From Methylocaldum sp002005105 (GTDB taxonomy: Bacteria; Pseudomonadota; Gammaproteobacteria; Methylococcales; Methylococcaceae): a stretch of 64,000 nt of DNA. Position numbers and translations under genes: made by a program. This document shows, one piece after another, positions 8,794-17,778 of the stretch (position 1 is its first letter; each line of letters starts with the position of its first letter). The stretch is from contig NZ_CP194902.1 of assembly GCF_051027545.1 (NCBI RefSeq), forward strand, positions 4,030,001 to 4,094,000, written 5' to 3'. Below the pieces are notes generated by a model. That model did not search any database, had not been told where the DNA came from, and saw only the letters and a program-made list of their open reading frames with translations.

Positions 8794-10132
8794 TATCGAT
8801 GTCTCCTTTTGAAGCTACCACATTTGCCCGTTCACGCTCTAGCAAACCCAGCGCCAATGCAAGCGGAAAAAGGGCAAAGCTGTTCGTAAAAGTCGCATGT
8901 ACTGGCTGAACGCAAAGAAATACGATGATCGTGGCCGCTACAGCCATGGCATGCACTGTAAGCAACTTGTCGATTTTCTGCCTCGCCAATCGAATACATA
9001 GGAAAGCTATGTATAAGAAATTTGCATACAGCACAAAGCCACCGATATAGCCAAACTTTAACGCAACATCCAGATCACCTTTGTCGATAAAGCCTAACAA
9101 ATCTCCTTTAATATATGTTCTTGATTCCAAGCCAAATTTCGAATCCTTATCGATAAATCCAAATCCGAGATACGGACTTTGTTGCAGAATGTCGCGCCGC
9201 TCCTTCGCGAACACCTCCCTTCCAGCCAAAGCTCCGCCCGATTGCGTTGTAAACTCACGGACACCTGAAAATAGAAAAGCCTCTGATATTTTCTCAAAAC
9301 CAACCGCATCCGACCCTGCCATAAGTCCGATCGCAACAAAAACGGTCGCAAATATTCCCGCGATTGCAACACCTTGCGCTGCAACTCTCCGCATAGATTG
9401 TTTCGCAAACAGCATAATCGCAGGGATTGTCGCCAGCGTTGCCATCAGATAAGACCGATAAAATGTCAACAAAATGCCAATCCCCAAAACAAACGCCCTA
9501 ATAATCTGTCCCGGTGCGGCCAGAAGAAACAAGAAGAATGTGTTAAAAAAAGAAATAACAATAACGGGCCAGAATGGAATATAAACCTTCCAGAATACAA
9601 AAACCTCTTTTCGGATGTCATATACACTCTTTTGCAAAAATGAATCTCCAAGCACTTGGGCAGTAATTTCGAAGACCGAGTAATACAATCCCAACCATGT
9701 TATATACTTCCAGCAACGATTAACGTCCTTTGCCTTTCTCAGAAACACGTAAACTGAGAAGTAACTAAAAAGTGTCATAAATTCTTTGGACGCTTTTATG
9801 GAATAAAATAGTGATGATTTATCAGCCATTACCGGATAAACAACACCATACAGCCACAATATTCCCAATATAATCATCGGCCGCAAGAACAATGCACTCC
9901 GTAAATCGTTGATCCGATCAACCGATAGGATCAAAGCTCCAAGATTAAGCAAGATAAACAATGCATGGATATCAAATAGGCCTTTAATTGCAAAAGTCAT
10001 CGGATCAACAAACCCCAGCATTTGTGATGCTGGCAGGAGCAGAAAAAGCAATAGATTGGCGCGTGATAAAAAGATCATGGCCGCGCCAATGAGCAGAAGC
10101 GTCACGAGAGCGACAACAAATTCAAGGTTCAT
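8771..10132 (-). CDS. O-antigen ligase/polymerase-like membrane protein (Wzy/WaaL family)
   Basis: 453 aa with about 10-12 transmembrane segments. A large hydrophilic loop around residues 265-340 (GSDAVGFEKISE through FIDKDSKFGLESRTYI) lies between late helices, which is the hallmark of the Wzy_C/O-antigen ligase superfamily. The loop contains GREVFAKERRDILQQSPYLGFGF, resembling the conserved loop block of these enzymes. With the neighbouring flippase it would polymerise, or ligate, flipped repeat units in the periplasm. Polymerase and ligase cannot be told apart here. Confidence 0.8.
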   Translation of the reverse strand: MNLEFVVALVTLLLIGAAMIFLSRANLLLFLLLPASQMLGFVDPMTFAIKGLFDIHALFILLNLGALILSVDRINDLRSALFLRPMIILGILWLYGVVYPVMADKSSLFYSIKASKEFMTLFSYFSVYVFLRKAKDVNRCWKYITWLGLYYSVFEITAQVLGDSFLQKSVYDIRKEVFVFWKVYIPFWPVIVISFFNTFFLFLLAAPGQIIRAFVLGIGILLTFYRSYLMATLATIPAIMLFAKQSMRRVAAQGVAIAGIFATVFVAIGLMAGSDAVGFEKISEAFLFSGVREFTTQSGGALAGREVFAKERRDILQQSPYLGFGFIDKDSKFGLESRTYIKGDLLGFIDKGDLDVALKFGYIGGFVLYANFLYIAFLCIRLARQKIDKLLTVHAMAVAATIIVFLCVQPVHATFTNSFALFPLALALGLLERERANVVASKGDIDIAHVAHN

Positions 10133-10167
10133 GGCGCATCAACAAATAGATACTCTACTCTTTTGGA

Positions 10168-12063
10168 CTAACGCGCCCAAGATGATGTCGCCGGCTCCTT
10201 AAATGGCCCAGATTTCAGCGAATCGATCTGATCCTGTGTAAGCTGCCCGTATAAGTAAACCGCGAGCGCCGAAGAAGGCCATCGTCTCCGGGCATATTCC
10301 AGGTAACGTGCAATAACCCACCCTGATCTTGGATGGGCGCGATTATCGATCCTGTCGTAATTTCCAAAGAGTAATGCCACCTTTTCTTTGACGTTTAGTT
10401 CAGTTCGTACTTTTTCCATATTCTTAAAATCTACCATTTCCTGATAATCCATATTGAAAATCACGTCTACCCAGCCTTTGTTAACCCAATCAATTTCATT
10501 TCTTCCTTGCAGGGAACGTGAACCTGTCGATGGCACTGGATGCCCATCGACGCTGACGATCAAATCACGCTTCAGTGTTCGGGCCTGCACGGACAATCGG
10601 GAAACCAGATCGGCAACCGCTTCGTCTTGCCATTTCTGTATTCTTCGGTAAGCGTCTTTGGATATATATCGGGCTAGCACATCCGCGTAAAGGTTGTTGC
10701 CGCTATGTTGTCGGTAGGAATCGGCGCAACGTCCGGAGGTGCAAATTCCCCCGGTACGAATGTAATCGAGATTGATTCCATCGACGTCGTACCGCTCGAT
10801 CACGTCGAGCATCACTTTCAGCATGAAATCCCGGAAAGCGGGATCGTGAAAGTCGTACGACTCCTCGGGTGTGCCCGGCGCGAAAAATTCTGGGTAATCA
10901 TCCGTTTCACGCTTGGCTACAGTGAACCAGGGATGCACTTCTATGCCCAACTCGTGCGCTCGCTGAATCAAATAGGAGAGCGGATCGTAGCCCTTCTCGA
11001 ACAGGCTTACCAACCGACTGTCGGCTTTGGCCAACGTGGTCGGAAAATGGGCGCCGCGGCCGTGCCACACGCAGGGAACATACACGTTAAAGCCGGCTTT
11101 CTTAATGCGGCTCAGTATCTTGTCCGTCTCCGCTTGTGACGTGGCCCACTTGATGTCTTCGTCGAAGATGACCCGACTCTCGAGGAGATTGCCATTGGCA
11201 TCCCGCCGTTCATGCGGAGGAAGCTTGAGTCCCTCTTCAAGCCATCCGAATCTCTTTTGGTATTCCTCGGTGGGGTCTGCTGGAAACGATTGGTAGCGTT
11301 TGCGTACCTCCGGCTCGGATAAGGGACGATCATAAAACTCCATCTCGTCGATCAAAGCGTTGGCGTGACGTCCCCGTTTATCGGTCGCAGCCGAATCCCC
11401 GCCTAGAACCAGCGGCCCTTGCGGTTTGTAGCGCCCATCGAACGTAGCCTGGTGCTCGGCGATCTTTTTACCATCGATGAACAACCTGCAGTACCCCGGT
11501 GAACCGTTCTGCCAGGTCGCGGTGACCAGGCTCCACACGCCCGGCTTGAGTTCGAACGGAACCGAGCAGTGCATGAACTCCTGATTGCTCAGAATGAAAT
11601 AAAGCCTGTCTTTACCCAGCGGCTCCCACCACCCCTGCGATATTGCAAGATAACTTTGCCGGGGATGATTCCAGCGCAAACTGACAAACGTGTGAGAATC
11701 GCGGCTTGCAGCGCCCCAAAGCGGCTTGACCCAAAATGAGAGGGTACCTCTCGCTGCCGTCGTGAATTGCGGAGGTAGCGCGCTAGCGCTGGCTTTCCCT
11801 TCAAGACGCAGTGCATTTCCAACTTTCCCGTCCTTTGAAAATCTATCCCCTGATAGCGCAACTCCTTCAGATTGAAGGTCGTCGTTCGAGCCCTCAAACT
11901 TGAAACTTTGAAACCCCTTACGGGCGCGGGAATGATCCGCCTCATCCAGAAAAAGGGCCTCAGCCACTTGTGGCAAAAGCAGAATTCCGAAAACGAGGAG
12001 AAACGCGGCAGAAGCCAGCCACAAGGGAATTAATGACAGCGCACGATGGCTAATTGAAGACAT
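10168..12063 (-). CDS. LamG-like domain fused to GHL10-type glycoside hydrolase-like domain, membrane-anchored or secreted
   Basis: 631 aa. One N-terminal hydrophobic segment (about 10-36) acts as anchor or signal. Residues about 65-260 form a concanavalin/LamG-like domain (GNALRLEG, GTLSFWVKP, WSLVTATWQNG, LFIDGKKIAEH, ALIDEMEFYDRPLSEPEV). Residues about 295-610 form a TIM-barrel-like GHL10/DUF187 domain with GFNVYVPCVWHGRG, LGIEVHPWF, FHDPAFRDFMLKVM and the conserved YDVDGINLDYIR (425-436). This pairing suggests a protein that binds and trims or remodels glycan in the periplasm or at the surface. It lies inside the glycan operon between the polymerase and fcl. Activity is inferred only. Confidence 0.8.
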   Translation of the reverse strand: MSSISHRALSLIPLWLASAAFLLVFGILLLPQVAEALFLDEADHSRARKGFQSFKFEGSNDDLQSEGVALSGDRFSKDGKVGNALRLEGKASASALPPQFTTAARGTLSFWVKPLWGAASRDSHTFVSLRWNHPRQSYLAISQGWWEPLGKDRLYFILSNQEFMHCSVPFELKPGVWSLVTATWQNGSPGYCRLFIDGKKIAEHQATFDGRYKPQGPLVLGGDSAATDKRGRHANALIDEMEFYDRPLSEPEVRKRYQSFPADPTEEYQKRFGWLEEGLKLPPHERRDANGNLLESRVIFDEDIKWATSQAETDKILSRIKKAGFNVYVPCVWHGRGAHFPTTLAKADSRLVSLFEKGYDPLSYLIQRAHELGIEVHPWFTVAKRETDDYPEFFAPGTPEESYDFHDPAFRDFMLKVMLDVIERYDVDGINLDYIRTGGICTSGRCADSYRQHSGNNLYADVLARYISKDAYRRIQKWQDEAVADLVSRLSVQARTLKRDLIVSVDGHPVPSTGSRSLQGRNEIDWVNKGWVDVIFNMDYQEMVDFKNMEKVRTELNVKEKVALLFGNYDRIDNRAHPRSGWVIARYLEYARRRWPSSALAVYLYGQLTQDQIDSLKSGPFKEPATSSWAR

Positions 12064-12099
12064 GCCTAAACCACTCCGAATCGGTTCGCGCCAATGTGA

Positions 12100-13041
12100 T
12101 TACGCTCGATAGCTGCCCGGATGAGCCAGGAACCAGCGATAGGTTTCTTCGATCCCTTGCCTCAACGGTATCCGCTCCCGCCACCCGAGGGCGTGGAGCC
12201 TCGACACGTCCAGCAACTTTCGCGGCGTGCCGTCCGGTTTTTCCGGATCGAACACCAAGTCGCCCTCGAAACCTACGACTTTCCGGATCATCTCGGCCAA
12301 CTCGCGAATGCTGAGGTCTTCGCCCACACCGATATTGATGATGGCTTCGTCCGAGTAAGTCTCCATCAGAAACACCGCGGCATCGGCCAGGTCATCCACG
12401 TGCAGGAATTCCCGCCGCGGCGTGCCCGTGCCCCAGACGGTCACCGATTTCGCCCACGCCACCTTGGCGTCGTGGAACTTGCGGATGAGGGCCGGCAACA
12501 CATGCGAGTTTTCCAGGCTGAAATTGTCGCCCGGTCCGTAGAGATTGGTCGGCATCAGGGCAATGGCGTCGAAGCCGTATTGGCGCCGGTACGCCTGGCA
12601 CAGTTTGATGCCGGCGATCTTGGCCACCGCGTACCATTCGTTGGTCGGCTCCAAGGGACCCGTCAGCAGATAGTCTTCCTTCAAAGGCTGCGGCGCGTGT
12701 TTGGGGTAAATGCAGGAGGAGCCGAGAAAGACGAACTTTTTCGCACCGCTCCGATAGGCGCAGTCGATCAAATGGGTTTGGATCAACAGGTTGTCGCGGA
12801 TAAAGTCCGCCGGGTAGGTGTCGTTGGCCCGGATGCCGCCGACTTTGGCGGCCGCATCGAGGACGATTTCGGGCCGCTCCGTTTCGAAAAAGCGCTTCAC
12901 CTCCGCATGATCGGTGAGATCGAGCGCTTCTCGGGTCCGCGTCAGGATATGGGTATATCCCTGCCGTTCGAGACTACGGACCAGGGCCGAGCCGACCAGA
13001 CCGCGATGGCCGGCGACGTAGATCTTGGCGTCTTTATTCAT
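12100..13041 (-). CDS. fcl: GDP-L-fucose synthase
   Basis: 313 aa, the family's usual size. This enzyme epimerises and reduces GDP-4-keto-6-deoxy-mannose to GDP-L-fucose using NADPH. The short-chain dehydrogenase features are clear: cofactor loop GHRGLVG (11-17), Ser108/109 in FLGSSCIYP, and Tyr137-x3-Lys141 in WYAVAK. The GTGTPRREFLHVDDLADA block typical of Fcl is also present. It overlaps the end of gmd by 8 bp, so the two steps are co-translated. Together they supply GDP-fucose to the upstream glycosyltransferases. Confidence 0.95.
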   Translation of the reverse strand: MNKDAKIYVAGHRGLVGSALVRSLERQGYTHILTRTREALDLTDHAEVKRFFETERPEIVLDAAAKVGGIRANDTYPADFIRDNLLIQTHLIDCAYRSGAKKFVFLGSSCIYPKHAPQPLKEDYLLTGPLEPTNEWYAVAKIAGIKLCQAYRRQYGFDAIALMPTNLYGPGDNFSLENSHVLPALIRKFHDAKVAWAKSVTVWGTGTPRREFLHVDDLADAAVFLMETYSDEAIINIGVGEDLSIRELAEMIRKVVGFEGDLVFDPEKPDGTPRKLLDVSRLHALGWRERIPLRQGIEETYRWFLAHPGSYRA

Positions 13042-14122
13042 GGTAGTCGAACACCCGGTAGCCGGCTTGATGGCACAGGGCGTCGCGCTCCGCCGCTTTC
13101 AGATCCTCTTCGACCATTTCCTTGACCAGGCTCTGAAAACTGATGCGTGGGGCCCAGCCGAGCTTTGCCCGCGCCTTGCTAGGGTCGCCCAGCAGGGTGT
13201 CGACTTCGGTCGGACGGAAATAGCGGGGGTCCACCGCGACGATGCATCGGCGGGTAGCGGCATCGTATCCCCGCTCGGCAAGGCCCGTCCCTTCCCAGTG
13301 GAGCTCGATCCCAAGTTCCCCAGCGGCAAGGGTCACGAACTCGCGCACGCTGTACTGGACGCCGGTCGCGATGACGTAGTCGTCGGGTACGTCCTGTTGC
13401 AGCATCAGCCACTGCATTTCGACGTAGTCCCTGGCGTGCCCCCAGTCGCGCTTCGCATCCAGGTTGCCGAGGTAAAGGCAGTCCTGGAGGCCCAGCTTGA
13501 TCCGGCACAGACCACGGGTGATCTTGCGGCTGACGAAGGTTTCGCCCCGCAACGGCGACTCGTGGTTGAAGAGGATGCCGTTGCAGGCGTAAAGCCCATA
13601 CGCCTCGCGGTAGTTCACCGTGATCCAGTAGGCGTAGAGCTTGGCCACGGCGTAGGGCGAGCGCGGATAAAACGGTGTGGTTTCGGTCTGGGGGATCTCT
13701 TGAACCTTGCCGTAGAGTTCGGACGTTGAAGCCTGGTAGAACCTCGTCTTCTTCTCCAGCCCCAGAATGCGAATCGCCTCCAATAGCCTCAGCGATCCGA
13801 GAGCGTCGGTGTCGGCGGTGTAGGCCGGAGTTTCGAACGATACCTGGACATGGCTTTGCGCGCCGAGGTTATAGATCTCGTCGGGCTGGACCTGTTGCAC
13901 GACGCGGATCAGATTGGTCGCATCGGTCAGATCGCCGTAGTGGAGGATGAAACGGCGGTCCTCGACGTGCGGGTCCTGGTACAAATGATCGACCCGGTCG
14001 GTGTTGAAGAGGGACGCCCGGCGTTTGAGCCCGTGCACCTCGTAGCCTTTCTCCAGCAGAAATTCCGCCAGATAGGCCCCGTCCTGCCCCGTCGTCCCGG
14101 TGATCAGCGCTACTTTTTTCAC
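13034..14122 (-). CDS. gmd: GDP-mannose 4,6-dehydratase
   Basis: 362 aa, full length. It converts GDP-D-mannose to GDP-4-keto-6-deoxy-D-mannose, the substrate of the overlapping fcl product. NADP-binding loop GTTGQDG (9-15), the LKRRASLFNT region (32-41), ASTSELYG (131-138) with the catalytic Thr/Ser and Glu, and YAVAK (Tyr157, Lys161) are all present. It is the first gene of the minus-strand glycan cluster, so its promoter should lie in the 14.12-14.30 kb region. I could not identify one with confidence there. Confidence 0.96.
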   Translation of the reverse strand: MKKVALITGTTGQDGAYLAEFLLEKGYEVHGLKRRASLFNTDRVDHLYQDPHVEDRRFILHYGDLTDATNLIRVVQQVQPDEIYNLGAQSHVQVSFETPAYTADTDALGSLRLLEAIRILGLEKKTRFYQASTSELYGKVQEIPQTETTPFYPRSPYAVAKLYAYWITVNYREAYGLYACNGILFNHESPLRGETFVSRKITRGLCRIKLGLQDCLYLGNLDAKRDWGHARDYVEMQWLMLQQDVPDDYVIATGVQYSVREFVTLAAGELGIELHWEGTGLAERGYDAATRRCIVAVDPRYFRPTEVDTLLGDPSKARAKLGWAPRISFQSLVKEMVEEDLKAAERDALCHQAGYRVFDYHE

Positions 14123-14146
14123 TGTGAACTCTTCTTTAGGTTCTTA

Positions 14147-14215
14147 GAGCCTATCCCAGCAGGCCGTTCGCCCTGAGCTTGTCGAAGGGGTACTTGAGCC
14201 TACTGGGATAGGCTC
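14147..14215. repeat. Large inverted repeat upstream of gmd
   Basis: Perfect 13-bp arms (GAGCCTATCCCAG at 14147-14159 and its complement at 14203-14215) enclose 43 bp that carry a CCCTGAGC..GTCGAAGG word. A related word within inverted arms recurs at 31434-31503. It lies in the 5' leader region of gmd and could form a hairpin there. There is no T-tract on either side, so it is more likely a dispersed repeat than a terminator. Confidence 0.7.
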
Positions 14216-14604
14216 CTATTTCCAAATGGCCTTCAATACGGTTTCGATTTTTGTCAGGTCGGTTAGGCTGCGAGGCATTAACCCACTCTGCGATTAATGT
14301 TCTTTTCCTTCGACGCTTGAATGTCCGCGATAAAAACTTCTGCTAAGCGATAAGCCTTGTAACACATCAAATCGAACATTTTTGTTACATTCCTATTCCC
14401 GGAACCTAGGGTCCGAGATACGGCACTTCCTGACCATGTCTTAGCTGCCGTCGGATAAATAGCTCGGGAGAAACTTAGTTCTGCGAAGCGTGTCCTCGTG
14501 ATTCGGGGCCGAATAACTCGAAAGCAAAGGATCTGCATACGTTGGCTCATCGGCTTATGGATTTACCTAGGGCATTTTCATACCGACTGTACGGGCACTC
14601 GCGA
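14216..14604. other. Intergenic stretch without supported gene
   Basis: The only open frame, on the minus strand, is short (about 90 codons at 14278-14550). It has no recognisable domain and no convincing ribosome binding site, so I do not call it. The stretch is more AT-rich than the repeats that follow it. Confidence 0.5.
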
Positions 14605-15062
14605 GTAGGTCGGGAATCCTTTCCAATCGCAAACGGCGTCTTCGTCGGCAAGGGATTGCCGACCTACGACCGTGCCCCCGTAGGTCGGGAATCCTTTCCA
14701 ATCGCAAACGGTCGCTTTAGTCGCGACCCTTCCAATCGCAAACGGGCCTTTAATCGGCCCCTTCCAATCGCAAACGGTCATCCGGGGAGCGCCCGAATGA
14801 CCCTCCCAATCGCAAACGGCGTCTCCGGGAACACCAAGGCGACGATTTCCGACACAAAGCCCGTCGACAAAGGGTTACCGACCTACGACTGTAGCACCCT
14901 GTAGGTCGGCAATCCTTTGCCGACGTATCGGCTCGGCGAAGGGCTTTGTCGGAAGGGCAGCTCTGGCGCTCCCAGAGATGCCGTTTGCGATTGGGAAGGG
15001 ATTGCCGACCTACGCTCTCCCCTCCTGGAACGAATCCGTACACCGGGATGGAAAACGCTCTA
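14605..15062. repeat. Cluster of palindromic units built on TTCCAATCGCAAACGG
   Basis: The 16-bp word occurs at 14621-14636, 14696-14711, 14730-14745, 14762-14777 and 14804-14819 (first C variant), and inverted at 14981-14996. Each short spacer is itself a palindrome: GGTCGC-7 nt-GCGACC, GGGCC-7 nt-GGCCC, and GGTCAT-15 nt-ATGACC. These are interleaved with GTAGGTCGGNAATCC / GGATTGCCGACCTAC palindromes (family B). The cluster ends with a module CTGGAACGAATCCGTACACC...GGAAAACGCTCTA that is shared with 20524-20574. No open frame here is supported. Confidence 0.85.
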
Positions 15063-15255
15063 AGTACATTCAGGGAAGTCTTGCGGCATAGGCAACCTGC
15101 AGGACAACCCCGCCAATCAAGCCAATCTGTCGAGATTCCGCAAATATTTGCGGAATGTACTTAGGGATAAGCAACCTACGCCCGAAAGGACGAGTCCCCA
15201 GGGTTAGCCCGGTCGCCCGGCAACCTCGACGGATCGTCCTTCGGCATCCTCTCGT

Positions 15256-17415
15256 CTACTTCTTTCTCGACCCCTTCCCCCTGGAGGGACCACGATCCGT
15301 CTCCGGAACCGGAAAAGCTTCTTGCGGTCCGGCTACCATCGAGTCGCGCGCTTTTTCCTTGAGCTGGACGGCTCTAGCCAGCAGCTCATTGCGTTGGCCC
15401 TTGGCGCGGCCGGAAGCGGCGTTCCTCTCAAGCTTCAGCGCCTGACGGAGATGCGTCAGGGCCTCAGGATATACGATCAAAGTACCCTCCGTCAGAACCT
15501 CGATGGCATCCTTCGTGTCGGCCGCCGCCAATCGGATGATGTCTGTCGCGCTCCGGTCGCTCAGGCTCTGCGCTTGCAGATCCATCCGATTGGAACTCCG
15601 TATGTTTTCGAGCGCGTTGATGGTTCGCAGGAACATCGCGACGGCGACGACCTGGGACGAGTCGAGCTTGACGTGCCGGTTCTTGCCGGACGACGTCAAT
15701 GAGCCGGGCGAATTATTGAACGCATCGGTGTTGTAATAGGCCACCGCTTCCTCGATCGTGCTGACGCTATTGTTGTGGAAGAAAGGCGCCGTATCCGCAG
15801 CTTCGACCAATGACGGGGTGTTGAACCGCCCGTCTCCGTAGCAGGGCTGGTCGTAGTCGGGACCGCAGTCGATTCTTGCGTGGTGCTCCTCTTTGCCGAA
15901 TCCCCCATCATAAGGAATGCTGGCATCGACCAGGCGCGCCGGTTGATCCCGCATGTTTTCCACGCCGCTGTCACGCGTCGGATTCTTCTTGGTGGTCGAA
16001 CTGTTGGCACCGGCATTTTGGTGGCAGCCATTGCAATTGGCCGTCTGACCGAAGATCGGATTGCCGCTGCCGTCGACGGGATTTTCCTTGGTGTCGAACA
16101 GCTGCTTGCCGCGCTCCACCAACGGAGAGGTGAACGTCAGGTCAGCCAGCACGATGTCCTCGCTGCGCCCCAGGGACAGCATATAGGCGACCAGGGCGTC
16201 CAATTCCTCGTCGGTGGCCAGACGAAAATCGACACCCGGAACCCGATTGAGCGTTCGGGTCATATGCTGGGCGATGGCGCCTTGCGCGAACAGCCGCAGA
16301 GAGCCGTCTCCCGGCGCGCCGTCCCCCGACCAGCCAATGGCGTTGGCAAATTTCGCGTCTTCCTCGAACTCGCCGCCGTCCGCCAGAGTTTCCGTGCCGA
16401 TCGACGCCGCCAGGGCCAAGGTATGAGGCACGCTGCGCATGACGCCGGGCCGGTCGAAGCCGTCCACATTGGCAAGGACCAGGCCGAGTTGACGCAGCAA
16501 TTGCGGCTTTTCCAAGTCCTTGAGCGCAGGGTCGTATTCGGCCACGAACAGGGGATCGTCCTTCGGAAGCTTGACGATGTATTTCGGGTCGATGGTGTGA
16601 TTGTTGTCCGGCCGATGGCAGGTGGCGCAGGTGCGTCCGTTGCCGCCGAAGGTTTCGTTCAGAAAAATCTCCCGCCCTCGGGCAATCTCCGCGCCGAGAA
16701 CCGCATCGAGATCGTTCCGCTCTCTGGCATCGGCGTGAGCGAGCTTGGGCAGCATGAAGTCGAACGGCTTCGCCGCGCCACCGCTATGCTGCTGGGGAGT
16801 GCTCGGCAAGTTGCCCACACGGGTCACGGTCCAGGGCTTGTCGCCGTAATAAAGTCTCTGCATGAAGCCCGGCGTACCGAACAGTATGCCCCCCTCTTCA
16901 GGATTCCCTTCCTCTCGGGTAATGGCAACCAGATCCAGGGTAAATCCGCTCATGGCCAAGCCGTCGAGATGGGTCTTCAAGATCCGTTTCCCTTCACTGT
17001 TCGGTTCGAGACGGCCGAGCCTCTGCATGGCGTTGGCCTTCTCCTGTCCGCCCGCCTTGTGCCAGCCGGTTTTATTATCGACCAGCCAAACCTCGTAGCC
17101 TCCCGCATCGAGTCCGCTGACTTCGACCGTCACCCATCCCTCCAGCAGGTCGAGCCGCATGCGTCCCTGCGCCCGGCTGAATTCTCCGGATAAGGCTTTC
17201 GAATAACCGAGCGGGATGGTCAGAAAACGATCGCCGCCGTCAGCTTCATAAGCGGTTTTCCAGCGGCTGTACGCGTTCTTCAGGGTTTCGACATCGCCGT
17301 GGCCTGTGACCAGCTCCGACTTGGAAACTTCGGTATCGGTAAGCAGCAGGTAGGCGACCGTACCCCCAAGCATGAGCGCCAGCGCCGCCAAAAGTGGAAA
17401 CGTATTTTTATTCAC
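15256..17415 (-). CDS. Di-haem cytochrome c peroxidase/MauG-like periplasmic or surface protein
   Basis: 719 aa, GTG start. An N-terminal hydrophobic segment (about 7-25) is a signal or anchor. A beta-rich region of about 180 residues (for example VTVEVSGLDAGGYEVWLVDN) precedes the catalytic part. Two c-type haem sites are visible: CATCH (263-267) and CNGCH (461-465). Late conserved parts are FNTPSLVEAADTAPFFHNNS and YYNTDAF, as in the CCP/MauG family. A basic C-terminal tail ends the protein. It probably performs periplasmic or surface electron transfer or peroxide reduction. The length, well beyond classical CcpA (about 330 aa), and the N-terminal extension are unusual. A second such protein lies at 31702-33957. 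Confidence 0.85.
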   Translation of the reverse strand: MNKNTFPLLAALALMLGGTVAYLLLTDTEVSKSELVTGHGDVETLKNAYSRWKTAYEADGGDRFLTIPLGYSKALSGEFSRAQGRMRLDLLEGWVTVEVSGLDAGGYEVWLVDNKTGWHKAGGQEKANAMQRLGRLEPNSEGKRILKTHLDGLAMSGFTLDLVAITREEGNPEEGGILFGTPGFMQRLYYGDKPWTVTRVGNLPSTPQQHSGGAAKPFDFMLPKLAHADARERNDLDAVLGAEIARGREIFLNETFGGNGRTCATCHRPDNNHTIDPKYIVKLPKDDPLFVAEYDPALKDLEKPQLLRQLGLVLANVDGFDRPGVMRSVPHTLALAASIGTETLADGGEFEEDAKFANAIGWSGDGAPGDGSLRLFAQGAIAQHMTRTLNRVPGVDFRLATDEELDALVAYMLSLGRSEDIVLADLTFTSPLVERGKQLFDTKENPVDGSGNPIFGQTANCNGCHQNAGANSSTTKKNPTRDSGVENMRDQPARLVDASIPYDGGFGKEEHHARIDCGPDYDQPCYGDGRFNTPSLVEAADTAPFFHNNSVSTIEEAVAYYNTDAFNNSPGSLTSSGKNRHVKLDSSQVVAVAMFLRTINALENIRSSNRMDLQAQSLSDRSATDIIRLAAADTKDAIEVLTEGTLIVYPEALTHLRQALKLERNAASGRAKGQRNELLARAVQLKEKARDSMVAGPQEAFPVPETDRGPSRGKGSRKK

Positions 17416-17778
17416 GGACTCGTACCAGGATCGGATTTATTGGAAGAACGTAGCTATACAGACGGCGATCCCACTCCTATGGACGACCAACGCGCGAACC
17501 GCTGAGCCTTGCTCGGCCGTTGCGAAACCTTGGTCGCGAGGAGGTGTCGGACACCGCCCGCATTGGACGGCCCTGTCACTACGTTGAAATTATTGTTAAA
17601 CGAATGGTTACGGCACCCGCCGAAACCGGTCATCAACCCCAAGGCCTCCGGCATCGCTTTGAGCACGCGTCTGCCGTGTTCGGATGAGCCGGGACATATC
17701 AATGCTCTATGGCCAGATCGATCGGATGAGCCCGGGAGATCGTTCCACCCGGGCACTCTTGCCTCTCTGGTTGCCAAG
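17416..17778. other. Intergenic stretch, nothing supported
   Basis: 363 bp between two minus-strand genes. I see no gene, no clear sigma-54 site and no GEMM-like element. It must hold the promoter of the di-haem protein and the 3' end of the preceding VPLPA-CTERM transcript. Confidence 0.5.

Noticed and set aside
14278..14550. 90-codon minus-strand open frame
   Set aside because: No domain, no ribosome site, and no signal of coding use; it lies next to repeat DNA.
14605..14830. Regularly spaced 16-bp repeats looking like a CRISPR array
   Set aside because: Repeats are too short, spacings vary (32-75 bp), spacers are palindromes, one copy is inverted, and no cas gene is present.
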